Source: Acinetobacter pollinis
Lineage (GTDB): Bacteria; Pseudomonadota; Gammaproteobacteria; Pseudomonadales; Moraxellaceae
Reading direction: 5' to 3'
Assembly: GCF_015627175.1 (NCBI RefSeq)
Contig: NZ_VTDQ01000005.1
Span: forward strand, 1 to 64,000
DNA: 64,000 bases
Part shown: piece after piece, positions 9,925 through 19,027 of the stretch
Position numbering within the stretch: position 1 is the stretch's first letter
Layout of the letters: each line of letters opens with the position of its first letter
Notes under the pieces: generated by a model
What the model was told of the DNA's origin: nothing
The model's input: the letters and a program-made list of their open reading frames with translations, nothing else
Database searches by the model: none
Program-made: the position numbers and the translations under genes

Positions 9925-11340
9925 TTATGAAGGTGAATACCCCACCTTCATTTGCTGAACAATCGCTTCTAGTACCTGTAAGCGTGCATGACGTTTATCA
10001 TCGGTAGAAATAATATGCCACGGTGCAAATGCTGTGTCAGTATTAGCAAACATATCTGAAGCAGCTTGCAAGTAGTCATCCCACTTTTCACGATTACGCC
10101 AATCTTCATCTGTAATTTTAAAGCGTTTATGGGGAGTATTTTCTCTAGCCTTAAACCTTTTTTCTTGCTCGTCTTTATCAATAGACAACCAAAACTTAAT
10201 TAAAACCGTATTGTTACTTACCAGATCGTGTTCAAAACGATTAATCTCTCCATAAGCACGTTGCCACGCGATATCATCTGCAAGTTTTTCTACACGCTCG
10301 ACCAATACACGCCCGTACCAAGAACGGTCAAAAATCGTAATTTTATCCTGATTGGTTTTTGTCCAAAAACGCCATAAATAAGGGTGTCTTAACTCATATT
10401 CTTCAGGTGCAGAAATTGCATGAATTTCATATTCTCGTGGATCAAGTTTCTTTACAATTCGCTTAATTGCTCCCCCTTTGCCTGCAGCATCCATACCTTC
10501 AAACATAATCACAATACGCCGTTGATCTTCACGCAATAAATGAGCCACTTGTTTGGTTAACTTTTTTAAGCGTTTTTTATATAACGTATGATCGAGCGAT
10601 TTTTGTTCCACGTGCGTAAGTTTTTCATTCAGTGCTGACTGCGTCCAAAGCTCTGCATTTCCTGTCCAAGACAACGCATCATGTTTAAGGTGTTTTAATA
10701 TATGCACTGCAAACTTACGGCTACGAACCGCCTCATCCTCTTCATCAATCACAATCCAGTCTTGTGTAAAGCGTTGACGTAGTTGCTGTACACTTTCGTA
10801 TTGCTTTTTCTTTTGCCAGTCTACGCCATGTAACCGATGTAATAGCTTTTCAGATAAGTCGATGTGCTTTAATCTTTTTTGCAAGTTACTCCATGAAGCA
10901 TCAAACCAAAACTTCATGACATCTACAGCATTATTTTTTAAATCTTCTTCAAATGCTTGCATTTGTTGCACATAACCATTGAATGTACTTTCATCAAATG
11001 GATGATTAATATGCATAGCTGTGGTTAATAAGTCACTATACCAATTACCAAAAAGTACAACTATTTGACCTTCTCGAGGTATAGATGAAGTATACGGTTG
11101 CCAAAAAGGGTGTTCATGATTAAGTAAATGTGGTGTGTCCGCTTTTACACGTAAATAGCGTGGATCCATCCACTCTCTTAACTGTTTTACTGCTTCGCCT
11201 TTGCCGGCAAGCTCTACACCACTGACTAGAATAAGTAAGCTTTTTCCATTTCTTGTGCCACGTGCTTTTTTAAATGCATATTGAGCCTCAATTAAAGCAA
11301 GTGACAATTCATCTTCGTTTACCTTCATTGGATTCATCAT
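9925..11340 (-). CDS. pap: Polyphosphate:AMP phosphotransferase, two-domain PPK2 class II
   Basis: This enzyme phosphorylates AMP to ADP with polyphosphate, linking polyP stores to adenylate charge. The 471-aa protein is two fused PPK2 domains. The C-terminal half keeps canonical motifs: Walker A GMDAAGKGG near residue 285, the lid-type FDRSWYGRVLVERVE, and NRFEHDLVSNNTVLIKFWLSID. The N-terminal half aligns with it but is degenerate (GVELAGKGE at 41-49; GNWYSDL where DRSWYGR is expected), so catalysis probably sits in the C-terminal half, as known for two-domain relatives. PAP was characterised in Acinetobacter johnsonii, which fits the inferred genus. The start may be either of two consecutive ATGs. 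Monocistronic. Confidence 0.88.
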   Translation of the reverse strand: MMNPMKVNEDELSLALIEAQYAFKKARGTRNGKSLLILVSGVELAGKGEAVKQLREWMDPRYLRVKADTPHLLNHEHPFWQPYTSSIPREGQIVVLFGNWYSDLLTTAMHINHPFDESTFNGYVQQMQAFEEDLKNNAVDVMKFWFDASWSNLQKRLKHIDLSEKLLHRLHGVDWQKKKQYESVQQLRQRFTQDWIVIDEEDEAVRSRKFAVHILKHLKHDALSWTGNAELWTQSALNEKLTHVEQKSLDHTLYKKRLKKLTKQVAHLLREDQRRIVIMFEGMDAAGKGGAIKRIVKKLDPREYEIHAISAPEEYELRHPYLWRFWTKTNQDKITIFDRSWYGRVLVERVEKLADDIAWQRAYGEINRFEHDLVSNNTVLIKFWLSIDKDEQEKRFKARENTPHKRFKITDEDWRNREKWDDYLQAASDMFANTDTAFAPWHIISTDDKRHARLQVLEAIVQQMKVGYSPS

Positions 11341-11467
11341 AATAATATCCTGTTATTTTTATTTTTACATGTACTCAGTTTATACCGTATTTTTACGCGA
11401 TAAATATATTATTTTTAATCAAGTCAATTTATGATGAATATGTTTTCTCTTGTTGTTTTATATTCAT

Positions 11468-12172
11468 ATGACAAAACTTGCTGTACTTGATGATCTCGTA
11501 TTGCGGTATCAACAACTTAAATACCATAATAATCCTGCATTAAAAAAACGTTTACAAGATGTGCAACAATGGCAAAAAAATAGATTATGCAAAGCACATG
11601 AGCAGTTTTTTTCTCAGAAAAACCATGAGCTGATGGGACATTACTTTGTTCAACGCCTTTATGGCGGACCCGACTTCGACCTTATTGCAGAACAAGTTTC
11701 TCGTTTAATTCAGCACGCACATAAAATAGAACGACTTATTCCAAGTACTGCGATTCAAACAGGGACACATGGAATAGAACTTTCTATTTTAGCCGTACAA
11801 CTCGATGAAGAAGTTGCAGAAGAGCTCCTAAAACATTATGACCCACAGACACCATTAAATAATAGCATGATGCAACAATGCTATATTCAAGTAAAACAGG
11901 AAAAAGAGCGGCTAAAACAGCTCGAAATGACAGATAAACTAGGATGCTACCTCGACAGTCATTTACGTTCTTTTATGTTGCAAACCGCCTTTAAAATGGG
12001 TAAACCTCTCGCATATAAACATCGCTTCGATACGCTATATCGTTTTATGCATGAAGGGTTTATTGCACTAAAACCATTAAACTCAGCGGCAAATTTTGTA
12101 AAAACGTTTACGAATAAAGAACGACAAGTCATTGAAAAATTACATACAGGGCATCCATCACCATTTGCTTAA
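11468..12172 (+). CDS. Uncharacterised protein resembling the FFLEEE-motif family
   Basis: A 234-aa cytoplasmic-looking protein without signal peptide or membrane segment. The segment LQDVQQWQKNRLCKAHEQFF followed by HYFVQRLYGGPDFDLIAEQV resembles proteins named FFLEEE motif protein (recalled, not searched). The ATG at 11468 is preferred over an upstream in-frame TTG at 11450; neither has a clear Shine-Dalgarno. It is rich in charged and helical segments, with KQEKERLKQLEMTDKL in the middle. It lies 128 bp after the divergent pap gene and 137 bp before ubiE on the same strand. No catalytic motif was seen and I give no function. Confidence 0.72.
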   Translation: MTKLAVLDDLVLRYQQLKYHNNPALKKRLQDVQQWQKNRLCKAHEQFFSQKNHELMGHYFVQRLYGGPDFDLIAEQVSRLIQHAHKIERLIPSTAIQTGTHGIELSILAVQLDEEVAEELLKHYDPQTPLNNSMMQQCYIQVKQEKERLKQLEMTDKLGCYLDSHLRSFMLQTAFKMGKPLAYKHRFDTLYRFMHEGFIALKPLNSAANFVKTFTNKERQVIEKLHTGHPSPFA

Positions 12173-12246
12173 GCTGTTCGTAAGATAAAATGCCACAACA
12201 ACAGATTTTTTCTGTATATTATTGACCTATCTATGCATTACAGCAC

Positions 12247-12271
12247 ATTAAACAAAGATTCCTTGTTTAAT
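12247..12271. promoter_or_regulatory. 9-bp inverted repeat upstream of ubiE
   Basis: ATTAAACAA (12247-12255), a 7-nt loop and TTGTTTAAT (12263-12271) form a perfect hairpin or operator 38 bp before the ubiE start. There is no T-run after it. It could be an operator or a leader hairpin; no regulator can be named. Confidence 0.3.
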
Positions 12272-12309
12272 ACAGCTTCTAACTATTCTTCGTGATCAGG
12301 AGAGACTCC

Positions 12310-13236
12310 ATGTCGAATGAAAACCAAACGCCTACAACAACATCAAATACGGCTACTCAGTCAGACAAAGTGAGTCCATTTTTATCTTCGCCACTACCTG
12401 AAGGTACTCCTCAAGGTCAAAAAGATGCGATCGAACCTTCTAAAAGCGACAGTAAATATACGCTTCCAAAAGGTGCAAATAAAAATGAACAGGTTGGAGA
12501 AACCACACATTTTGGTTTTGAAACTGTACGCACAGAAGAAAAAGAGCAAAAAGTCGCTCATGTTTTTCATTCTGTTGCAAAAAAATATGACCTCATGAAT
12601 GACTTAATGTCATTTGGTATTCACCGTCTATGGAAACGCTTTGCAATCCAAATGTCTGGTGTACGCCGTGGTCAACACGTTTTAGATATTGCAGGTGGAA
12701 CAGGCGATCTTGCAAAAGTATTTAGTCGTGAAGTTGGGCCACAAGGGCATGTCGTTCTGTCTGACATTAATGAATCTATGCTAAATGTAGGGCGTGACCG
12801 TCTTATTGATGCAGGTTGTACAAATGTCGACTTTGTTTTAGCAAATGCTGAATCTTTGGAACCTTTTGAAGACAATAGTTTTGACCTTGTAACTATTAGC
12901 TTCGGTTTACGTAACGTTACCAACAAAGAAGCAGCGCTTGAGTCAATGTTACGTGTGCTAAAACCCGGTGGTCGCTTACTCATTCTTGAGTTTTCAAAAC
13001 CAATCTTTGAACCTTTTTCAAAATTATATGATGCCTACTCATTTACAGCACTTCCTTTAATGGGAAAAATTATTGCAAACGATTCTGAAAGCTACAAATA
13101 TCTTGCGGAATCTATTCGTATGCACCCAGACCAAAAGACTCTCAAAGCAATGATGGAAAATGCAGGTTTCCAAAACTGTGACTATCATAACCTGACGGCG
13201 GGAATTGTCGCTGTTCACCGTGGCTTTAAGCTTTAA
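12310..13236 (+). CDS. ubiE: Ubiquinone C-methyltransferase UbiE with long N-terminal extension
   Basis: UbiE is the SAM-dependent C-methyltransferase of ubiquinone (and, where present, menaquinone) synthesis. The ATG at 12310 is chosen because GGAGA lies just before it; a GTG at 12292 is in frame but has no better site. The 308-aa product has the family signature from residue 64 ([10 protein letters not shown]), then [20 protein letters not shown], the SAM-binding [24 protein letters not shown] and a conserved C-terminus ending AVHRGFKL. Oddity: about 57 residues of Ser/Thr/Pro/Lys-rich, probably disordered sequence precede the E. coli-like start. First gene of ubiE-ubiJ-ubiB. Confidence 0.95.
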   Translation: MSNENQTPTTTSNTATQSDKVSPFLSSPLPEGTPQGQKDAIEPSKSDSKYTLPKGANKNEQVGETTHFGFETVRTEEKEQKVAHVFHSVAKKYDLMNDLMSFGIHRLWKRFAIQMSGVRRGQHVLDIAGGTGDLAKVFSREVGPQGHVVLSDINESMLNVGRDRLIDAGCTNVDFVLANAESLEPFEDNSFDLVTISFGLRNVTNKEAALESMLRVLKPGGRLLILEFSKPIFEPFSKLYDAYSFTALPLMGKIIANDSESYKYLAESIRMHPDQKTLKAMMENAGFQNCDYHNLTAGIVAVHRGFKL

Positions 13237-13253
13237 AATTCAAGGTATTTGTC

Positions 13254-13925
13254 ATGTGGTCAGTACTGGCTCTAAGTACAGCAGAGAAAATGGTCAACCA
13301 CTGGGTTGACCTAGATACACTTACACGCATTCAATTGAATTCACTAGAAGGCCAGAGGCTACGTGTCATTATTGACTCGCCTCAAATTTCTATAGATGTA
13401 CTTTTCGATGCTGAGAAAATTCGACTTGAGCCTACGGTCACAGGACATACATCTGCACCCTCTTTATTTAAACAACGGCCTTTTGATAAGAAGCAACATG
13501 TCGTAGAAGCCACTGCCACACTCCATGTTAAAAATCTTGTCGAACTCGCAAAGCTTTTACTAAACCAAGATGTAGGTAATATTCCTTTACAAGGAGATTA
13601 TCATTTATTGCAAAAAATTCAGGACATTCTGCAACACATGAAACCTGATATTGCAACATCTATGTCGCCATGGATTGGTGTGAATTTGTCTAGTGGAATT
13701 GGTGGCACACTTCAAGTGGTTCCTAAATACATTCAGCGCTCAATTCAAAGCCAAATCTTCTTTTTAGAAGACATCATCAAGGAAGACAGTAAACTCTTTG
13801 CTGCCAGATGGGAGATGGATGATCTTAATCAGGGTACGCGACAACTACAACAAAATATTGATCGCCTCGATGCAAAAATTAAACTGCTTCAAAAAAAACT
13901 CCATTTAAACCATACGGGTGATTAA
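13254..13925 (+). CDS. ubiJ: Ubiquinone biosynthesis accessory factor UbiJ (SCP2 domain)
   Basis: UbiJ is a lipid-binding accessory protein of the aerobic ubiquinone-synthesis complex. The 223-aa product is a typical SCP2-like fold: LNSLEGQRLRVIIDSPQISIDVLFD near the start, VVEATATLHVKNLVELAKLL and DVGNIPLQGDYHLLQKIQDIL in the middle, and a coiled-coil C-terminus (DDLNQGTRQLQQNIDRLDAKIKLL, shown in part). It begins 17 bp after ubiE and ends 3 bp before ubiB, so the three are probably cotranscribed. The identification rests on this synteny as well as the SCP2-like pattern. Confidence 0.9.
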   Translation: MWSVLALSTAEKMVNHWVDLDTLTRIQLNSLEGQRLRVIIDSPQISIDVLFDAEKIRLEPTVTGHTSAPSLFKQRPFDKKQHVVEATATLHVKNLVELAKLLLNQDVGNIPLQGDYHLLQKIQDILQHMKPDIATSMSPWIGVNLSSGIGGTLQVVPKYIQRSIQSQIFFLEDIIKEDSKLFAARWEMDDLNQGTRQLQQNIDRLDAKIKLLQKKLHLNHTGD

Positions 13926-13928
13926 GTT

Positions 13929-15548
13929 ATGATTCCGCATATTTCTCGCTTATTCGAAGTATGGCGTATTGCTGCCCACTATCGATTAGATACTTTAATC
14001 TCTGCGGAAGATATTCCACCCAAAGCACGCCCTTTACTAAAACTCATTCGTTTACACCCTGCTGCATGGTCAAGTAGACATTTAGATAATCCACTTAAAC
14101 TGAAAGAAGCGCTAGAGGATATGGGCCCCCTCGCAATTAAAATGGGGCAACTACTCTCTACCCGTCGAGATCTCATTCCACCTGAAATCTTACAACAATT
14201 GGTTATGTTGCAAGATCAAGTGAAACCCTTTTCTGTTCAGATTGCCAAAGATCGTATTCAGTCAGCATTTAAAGCAGATTTAAACACATTATTTAAACGA
14301 TTTGATGACCAACCTCTTGCGGCAGCATCCATTGCACAGGTTCACACAGCCGCTTTACACGATGACCGAGAAGTTGTCGTTAAAGTAACGCGTCCAGATA
14401 TACGTCCTCAACTCATTCAAGACTTTGAAGTACTCACATGGATTGGACAACACTTAGAAAGTCGAATTGAAGCCGCACGTGCTATTCATCTGCTTGAAAT
14501 TATTCAAGAGTACCGTCAAACCATACTAAATGAACTCGATCTTTCATTAGAAGCCAGTAATACTCGCCGTATGCGTCAATACTTTACTGGCTCTAGTATG
14601 ATGTATGTTCCTGAAGTCTATATGGACAGTACCGATGCAATGATCGCAGAACGCATCACAGGTGTCCCTATATCAGATACAGAAACCTTTGACCGCTTGG
14701 GAATGGATCGTGCAGATTTAGCCGAGAAAGGACTTACTGTCTTTTTCACACAAGTCTTTCGAGATAACTTTTTCCATGCAGACATGCATCCGGGTAATGT
14801 CTTTGTAGAAACAATTAATCCTAAAAATCCAAGATATATTGCGCTTGACTGTGCAATTATGGGTGAGCTGTCCAAACAAGATCAAATGACTGTTGCGCGC
14901 ATGCTGCTTGCCGTGATGAACGGTAACTTCATGCAACTTATTCAAGTCGTACATCAAGCAGGTTGGATTCCACCGGGTACAAATCAAGATGCGCTTGCGC
15001 GCGAGATGCGTCGTACCGTCGGCCCTATGATTTCACAACCAATGCATGAGCTCGACTTTGCAGGTATCTTACTGCAAATTATGGATATTGCCCGTCGCTT
15101 TAGATTAGAAATACCCCCTCAACTCATGTTACTTCTCAAAACATTGGTACATATTGAAGGTTTAGGAACAGATCTCTACCCTGAGTTAGATATTTGGAAA
15201 CTTGCAAAACCTATTTTAACAAAATGGGTCAAAGCAAATATGGATCCTATTTATAACATTCGACAATTTGGCAAACAAATCCCCGATCTCTTACTCGGTG
15301 CACAAGATTTACCGAGTCTAATTGTAGATAGCCTGAATGGATTGAAAAATCAATCTACATGGCAAGATAAGCAGTTACGTGAAATACAACAACTCCGTTT
15401 ACAGCTTGAATATCAACAAAAAAGAAACTGGATTTTTGGTAGTGTACTTTTAATTGTACTTTCTATTGCGATTATTGCACCGTGGTTTATTTCTGTACCA
15501 CTCATTATTATCAGTACTTTATTAGTGATGTGGCGTCTAGTTCGCTAA
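13929..15548 (+). CDS. ubiB: Ubiquinone biosynthesis regulatory kinase-like UbiB
   Basis: UbiB is an atypical ADCK/COQ8-type kinase-like ATPase required for ubiquinone synthesis at the membrane. The 539-aa protein has the hallmark KxGQ motif (KMGQ, residues 71-74), an Ala-rich nucleotide loop AAASIAQVH near 131-139, VVKVTRP with the invariant Lys, HADMHPGNVF and the metal-binding LDCAIMG. Two C-terminal transmembrane helices follow (WIFGSVLLIVLSIAIIAPWF; VPLIIISTLLVMW). Last gene of the ubi operon; start ATG 3 bp after the ubiJ stop. All key motifs are intact. Confidence 0.95.
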   Translation: MIPHISRLFEVWRIAAHYRLDTLISAEDIPPKARPLLKLIRLHPAAWSSRHLDNPLKLKEALEDMGPLAIKMGQLLSTRRDLIPPEILQQLVMLQDQVKPFSVQIAKDRIQSAFKADLNTLFKRFDDQPLAAASIAQVHTAALHDDREVVVKVTRPDIRPQLIQDFEVLTWIGQHLESRIEAARAIHLLEIIQEYRQTILNELDLSLEASNTRRMRQYFTGSSMMYVPEVYMDSTDAMIAERITGVPISDTETFDRLGMDRADLAEKGLTVFFTQVFRDNFFHADMHPGNVFVETINPKNPRYIALDCAIMGELSKQDQMTVARMLLAVMNGNFMQLIQVVHQAGWIPPGTNQDALAREMRRTVGPMISQPMHELDFAGILLQIMDIARRFRLEIPPQLMLLLKTLVHIEGLGTDLYPELDIWKLAKPILTKWVKANMDPIYNIRQFGKQIPDLLLGAQDLPSLIVDSLNGLKNQSTWQDKQLREIQQLRLQLEYQQKRNWIFGSVLLIVLSIAIIAPWFISVPLIIISTLLVMWRLVR

Positions 15549-15643
15549 GAAAAGCGTTTAGAAATGGCACAATTTCACGTAAACTATAAGCACGTGTCTG
15601 TGATAGACCGTATTTCTTTTTTAGTTTAATTTTGGTGATTTCC

Positions 15644-16429
15644 ATGAATAACGTGCAATGGCTTGATGAGGTAAAGTTTAACGAACAAGGTTTAATTCCT
15701 GCTATTGCACAGCATCATCAAACTGGTCGCGTACTTATGGTTGCGTGGATGAATCGTACATCACTTGAAATGACTGCAGAAAAGAAACAAGCTGTTTACT
15801 TCTCTCGGTCACGCCAAAAATTATGGCATAAAGGTGAAACTTCAGGCCACTTTCAGGTTGTTCACGAAATTCGTTTAGACTGCGATGCAGATGTCATTAT
15901 TTTACAAGTTGAACAAAAAGGTGGTATTGCATGCCATACAGGTCGAGAGTCATGTTTTTATAGAAAACTGACAGAAAATGGTTGGGAAACAGTAGACCAC
16001 CCACTCAAAGACCCTAAAGAAATTTATGCGACTACCTCTGAAAAAAATGCCCATACACTTGCGATGGAAAGTTCAACGACCCAAGCAGAAACAGTAGAAA
16101 TTTTAGATTATTTAGGTCAAATGATGGTCGAGCGCCAAAAAGCTGACCCAGACAGCTCATATGTTGCCAAGCTATATCATAAGGGTTTAAATAAAATTTT
16201 AGAAAAAGTGGGCGAAGAAAGCTTTGAAACTGTACTGGCTGCAAAAGAGTTCGATTTAGAAAAAAATCAAAATAATAAAAATGACTTTGTCTATGAAGTT
16301 GCAGACCTATGGTTTCATAGCATTGTCATGTTGGGCTACTTCAACTTAAATCCACAAGATATTTTAAATGAGCTTGCACGACGCCAAGGCCTTTCTGGTC
16401 TTGTAGAAAAGGCAAATCGTACTCATTAA
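15644..16429 (+). CDS. hisI: Bifunctional phosphoribosyl-AMP cyclohydrolase / phosphoribosyl-ATP pyrophosphatase HisIE
   Basis: Catalyses steps 2 and 3 of histidine synthesis. The N-terminal HisI domain shows [32 protein letters not shown], the metal-site [11 protein letters not shown] and the zinc-site [11 protein letters not shown]. The C-terminal HisE domain, from about residue 150, has [16 protein letters not shown], the MazG-like acidic motif, and [13 protein letters not shown]. The 261-aa length fits a HisI-HisE fusion. The ATG at 15644 begins [12 protein letters not shown]; an upstream in-frame TTG at 15632 is less likely. No other his genes lie nearby. The stop is 1 nt before the helicase start, so the two are probably translationally coupled. 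Confidence 0.93.
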   Translation: MNNVQWLDEVKFNEQGLIPAIAQHHQTGRVLMVAWMNRTSLEMTAEKKQAVYFSRSRQKLWHKGETSGHFQVVHEIRLDCDADVIILQVEQKGGIACHTGRESCFYRKLTENGWETVDHPLKDPKEIYATTSEKNAHTLAMESSTTQAETVEILDYLGQMMVERQKADPDSSYVAKLYHKGLNKILEKVGEESFETVLAAKEFDLEKNQNNKNDFVYEVADLWFHSIVMLGYFNLNPQDILNELARRQGLSGLVEKANRTH

Positions 16430-16430
16430 G

Positions 16431-17909
16431 ATGACCACAACACCTAAGCCTACTAACGAACAAAATACTGCCATTGAACATGCATTGCTTGGTGAATCAT
16501 TTAAAGTGGTTGCTTATGCTGGTACAGGTAAAACGACAACTTTACAAATGATTAGCCATGCCATGCCTCAACGGCGTGGTATGTATTTAGCATTCAATAA
16601 GGCGATTGCAAGTGAAGCACAAAAAAAGTTTGATCGACAAGTCGACAGTAGAACATTTCACTCCTTAGCATTTCGTAGCGTGCCACGTGCAGTAACCGAT
16701 AAACTACGCCTGCCTCGTTTGAGTCCTAGTTTTTTAGCTAAAGAGTATCGTCTAGAACCAATTACGCTTAGACGTTTAATGGGTGGTCGCTATGAAAAAT
16801 ATACGATTATGCCGAGTCGTTTGGCAGGTCTTGTCGTAAATGCTGTCGGGTATTTCTGTTCAACAAATTCACAATATCCAGCACCTCGTCATATTCAGGC
16901 ACCCAATTGGCTACATACAGACGATATTGATGCATTACAAAAACATTTATACCCTTTTTTAGAGCGACGTTGGCTTGAGTCAATCCACCCTGAACATCAA
17001 GCAGGTATTGGGCACGACATTTATCTAAAATTATGGGCATTGTCTAATCCAATTATTCCTGCAGATTATGTTTTATTTGATGAAGCACAAGATGCCGACC
17101 CTCTCATGCTTGGTATTTTGCTCAAACAGCAACAAACGCAGGTTATTTATGTTGGAGATGCACATCAACAAATTTATGCATGGCGTGGTGCAGTCAATGC
17201 CATGCAAAAGCTTCCCTTACCATCTTCTCGCTTAACAACCTCATTTCGTTTTGGTGATGAGATTGCTCAAGTTGCGAATTTATTGTTAAGTGGCTTAGAT
17301 GAAACTGTCCCTCTACTGGGTAACCCCAATCAAGTTTCAAAAGTGGTCAATAAACCACATACCAAACAACGTGATGCTATTTTATGTCGTACCAATGCAC
17401 GTGCAATGGAGCTGTTGCTTGCAGGTTTAGTAAATCATGACAAAGTTACCTTACAAGCAGATCATGCTCGTTTAGGACGTTTTATCGATGCAGCAAGTAT
17501 GCTCAAGCAAGGAAAACGCGTCACAGATGTGCCTGAACTTGCATGGTTTAACTCATGGCATGATGTACATGAATACTGTGAAACGCATGAAGGGAGTGAT
17601 ATCAAACCCTTAGTTAGATTGGTCGATGAACATGGTTCAGGCCCATTAAAAAAAGCACTCACTCAAATTACGCCCATTGATGAAGCTGACTATGTCATTT
17701 CAACAGCACACAAAGCAAAAGGACTTGAGTGGGATCGTGTTCATCTTGAAGATGACTACCAATTTAAACTCAATCAGCACGACTATAAAATTAGTGATGA
17801 AGAACTTCGTTTGCTTTACGTTGCATGCACACGTGCAAAATCAAGTTTAAATATTCACTATATTTATGATCTAATTCAGCAGATTAAAAACAAAAAACCA
17901 AGAAAATAA
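16431..17909 (+). CDS. UvrD/Rep-like superfamily 1 helicase
   Basis: A compact 492-aa SF1A DNA helicase of unknown role. Motifs in order: Q-type PTNEQNTAIEHAL, Walker A GTGKTT (31-36), Ia-like YLAFNKAIASEA, Walker B LFDEAQDADP, motif III GDAHQQIYAWRGA, motif IV-type SFRFGDEIAQVANLLL, motif V STAHKAKGLEWDRV and VI LLYVACTRAKSSL. It is shorter than UvrD or Rep (about 700 aa) and has no nuclease domain; the layout recalls bacterial FBH1-like helicases. It starts 1 nt after the hisIE stop, an unexpected partner, and is followed by a clear terminator. Confidence 0.88.
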   Translation: MTTTPKPTNEQNTAIEHALLGESFKVVAYAGTGKTTTLQMISHAMPQRRGMYLAFNKAIASEAQKKFDRQVDSRTFHSLAFRSVPRAVTDKLRLPRLSPSFLAKEYRLEPITLRRLMGGRYEKYTIMPSRLAGLVVNAVGYFCSTNSQYPAPRHIQAPNWLHTDDIDALQKHLYPFLERRWLESIHPEHQAGIGHDIYLKLWALSNPIIPADYVLFDEAQDADPLMLGILLKQQQTQVIYVGDAHQQIYAWRGAVNAMQKLPLPSSRLTTSFRFGDEIAQVANLLLSGLDETVPLLGNPNQVSKVVNKPHTKQRDAILCRTNARAMELLLAGLVNHDKVTLQADHARLGRFIDAASMLKQGKRVTDVPELAWFNSWHDVHEYCETHEGSDIKPLVRLVDEHGSGPLKKALTQITPIDEADYVISTAHKAKGLEWDRVHLEDDYQFKLNQHDYKISDEELRLLYVACTRAKSSLNIHYIYDLIQQIKNKKPRK

Positions 17910-17935
17910 AAAAGGAGCTTTCGCTCCTTTTTTAT
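17907..17935. terminator. Bidirectional terminator between helicase and aldolase genes
   Basis: AAAGGAGC (17911-17918), loop TTTC and GCTCCTTT (17923-17930) form a perfect 8-bp stem flanked by A- and T-runs, so it can end transcription from both convergent genes. Confidence 0.85.
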
Positions 17936-17947
17936 TTAAATTTCATT

Positions 17948-19027
17948 TTAGTTACGGTCAATACTGTTTAATTCTCTAAACGCCTGTTCTAGACGTGTCA
18001 CCATAGATGTTTGACCTGCACGTAACCAAACACGAGGGTCATAGTATTTTTTATTTGGTTTATCTGCACCTTCAGGATTGCCCAACTGCGCTTGTAGGTA
18101 AGCTTCGTTCTTTTTATAGAACTGTAAAACACCATCCCATGTTGCCCACTGAGTATCTGTATCAATGTTCATTTTAATCACGCCATAGCTAATCGATTCT
18201 TTAATTTCTTCAGCAGAAGAACCAGAACCACCATGGAATACAAAGTCGAGTGAGTTGTGCTCTAGATTATGCTTTTTACTTACGTACTCTTGTGAATCAC
18301 GTAAAATAGTTGGTGTTAATTTCACGTTACCTGGTTTGTATACACCGTGAACATTACCAAATGAAGCAGCAATACTAAAACGTGGACTAATTGCATTAAG
18401 TTTTTCATAAGCATAGTCAACATCTTCAGGCTGTGTATATAGTGCAGAAGCATCCATATGGCTATTGTCCACGCCATCTTCTTCGCCACCAGTACAACCC
18501 AATTCAATTTCTAACGTCATACCAATTTTTGACATACGTTCTAAATATTTTGCACAGATTTCAATATTTTCTTCTAGTGATTCTTCAGATAGATCAATCA
18601 TGTGTGAAGAAAATAATGGTTTACCTGTTGCTGCAAAGTGCTTTTCACCCGCATCTAACAAACCATCAATCCATGGTAATAATTTTTTAGCACAGTGGTC
18701 TGTATGTAGAATAACAGGTACACCATAATGCTCTGCCAGAAGGTGTACGTGATGTGCGCCAGAAATCGCACCTAAAATAGCAGCACCATGTGGCTGTTCT
18801 GTTTTTAAGCCTTTACCAGCAATGAATGTTGCCCCACCATTAGAAAACTGAATGATGATTGGACTTTTGACTTTTGCAGCAGCTTCAAGTGCAGCATTAA
18901 TTGAATCGGTACCTACACAGTTTACCGCAGGAAGTGCAAATGCATTTTCTTTTGCAACAGCAAACACTTTCTGAACGTCATCACCAGTGATAACACCCGG
19001 TTTCACAAAATCAAAAATTTTAGACAT
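17948..19027 (-). CDS. fba: Class II fructose-bisphosphate aldolase
   Basis: Zinc-dependent aldolase interconverting fructose-1,6-bisphosphate with dihydroxyacetone phosphate and glyceraldehyde-3-phosphate; in genera with incomplete glycolysis it serves mainly gluconeogenesis. The 359-aa length matches E. coli FbaA. Seen: HTDHC at residues 108-112 (catalytic Asp110 and zinc His111), the acidic TLEIELGCTGGEEDGVD segment, NVHGVYKPGNV and the phosphate-binding VFHGGSGSS with the following KMNIDTDTQW. The start ATG has GGAA 5-6 nt upstream in mRNA sense. Monocistronic, with a terminator just past the stop. A TATACT -10 candidate on the minus strand (19091-19096) lies about 65 nt upstream of the start. 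Confidence 0.95.
   Translation of the reverse strand: MSKIFDFVKPGVITGDDVQKVFAVAKENAFALPAVNCVGTDSINAALEAAAKVKSPIIIQFSNGGATFIAGKGLKTEQPHGAAILGAISGAHHVHLLAEHYGVPVILHTDHCAKKLLPWIDGLLDAGEKHFAATGKPLFSSHMIDLSEESLEENIEICAKYLERMSKIGMTLEIELGCTGGEEDGVDNSHMDASALYTQPEDVDYAYEKLNAISPRFSIAASFGNVHGVYKPGNVKLTPTILRDSQEYVSKKHNLEHNSLDFVFHGGSGSSAEEIKESISYGVIKMNIDTDTQWATWDGVLQFYKKNEAYLQAQLGNPEGADKPNKKYYDPRVWLRAGQTSMVTRLEQAFRELNSIDRN

Noticed and set aside
9928-9950. Hairpin TGAAGGTG...CACCTTCA as terminator between the DUF697-like gene and pap
   Set aside because: The stem is good but no T-run follows on either strand and it lies in the pap coding end; not called as a terminator.
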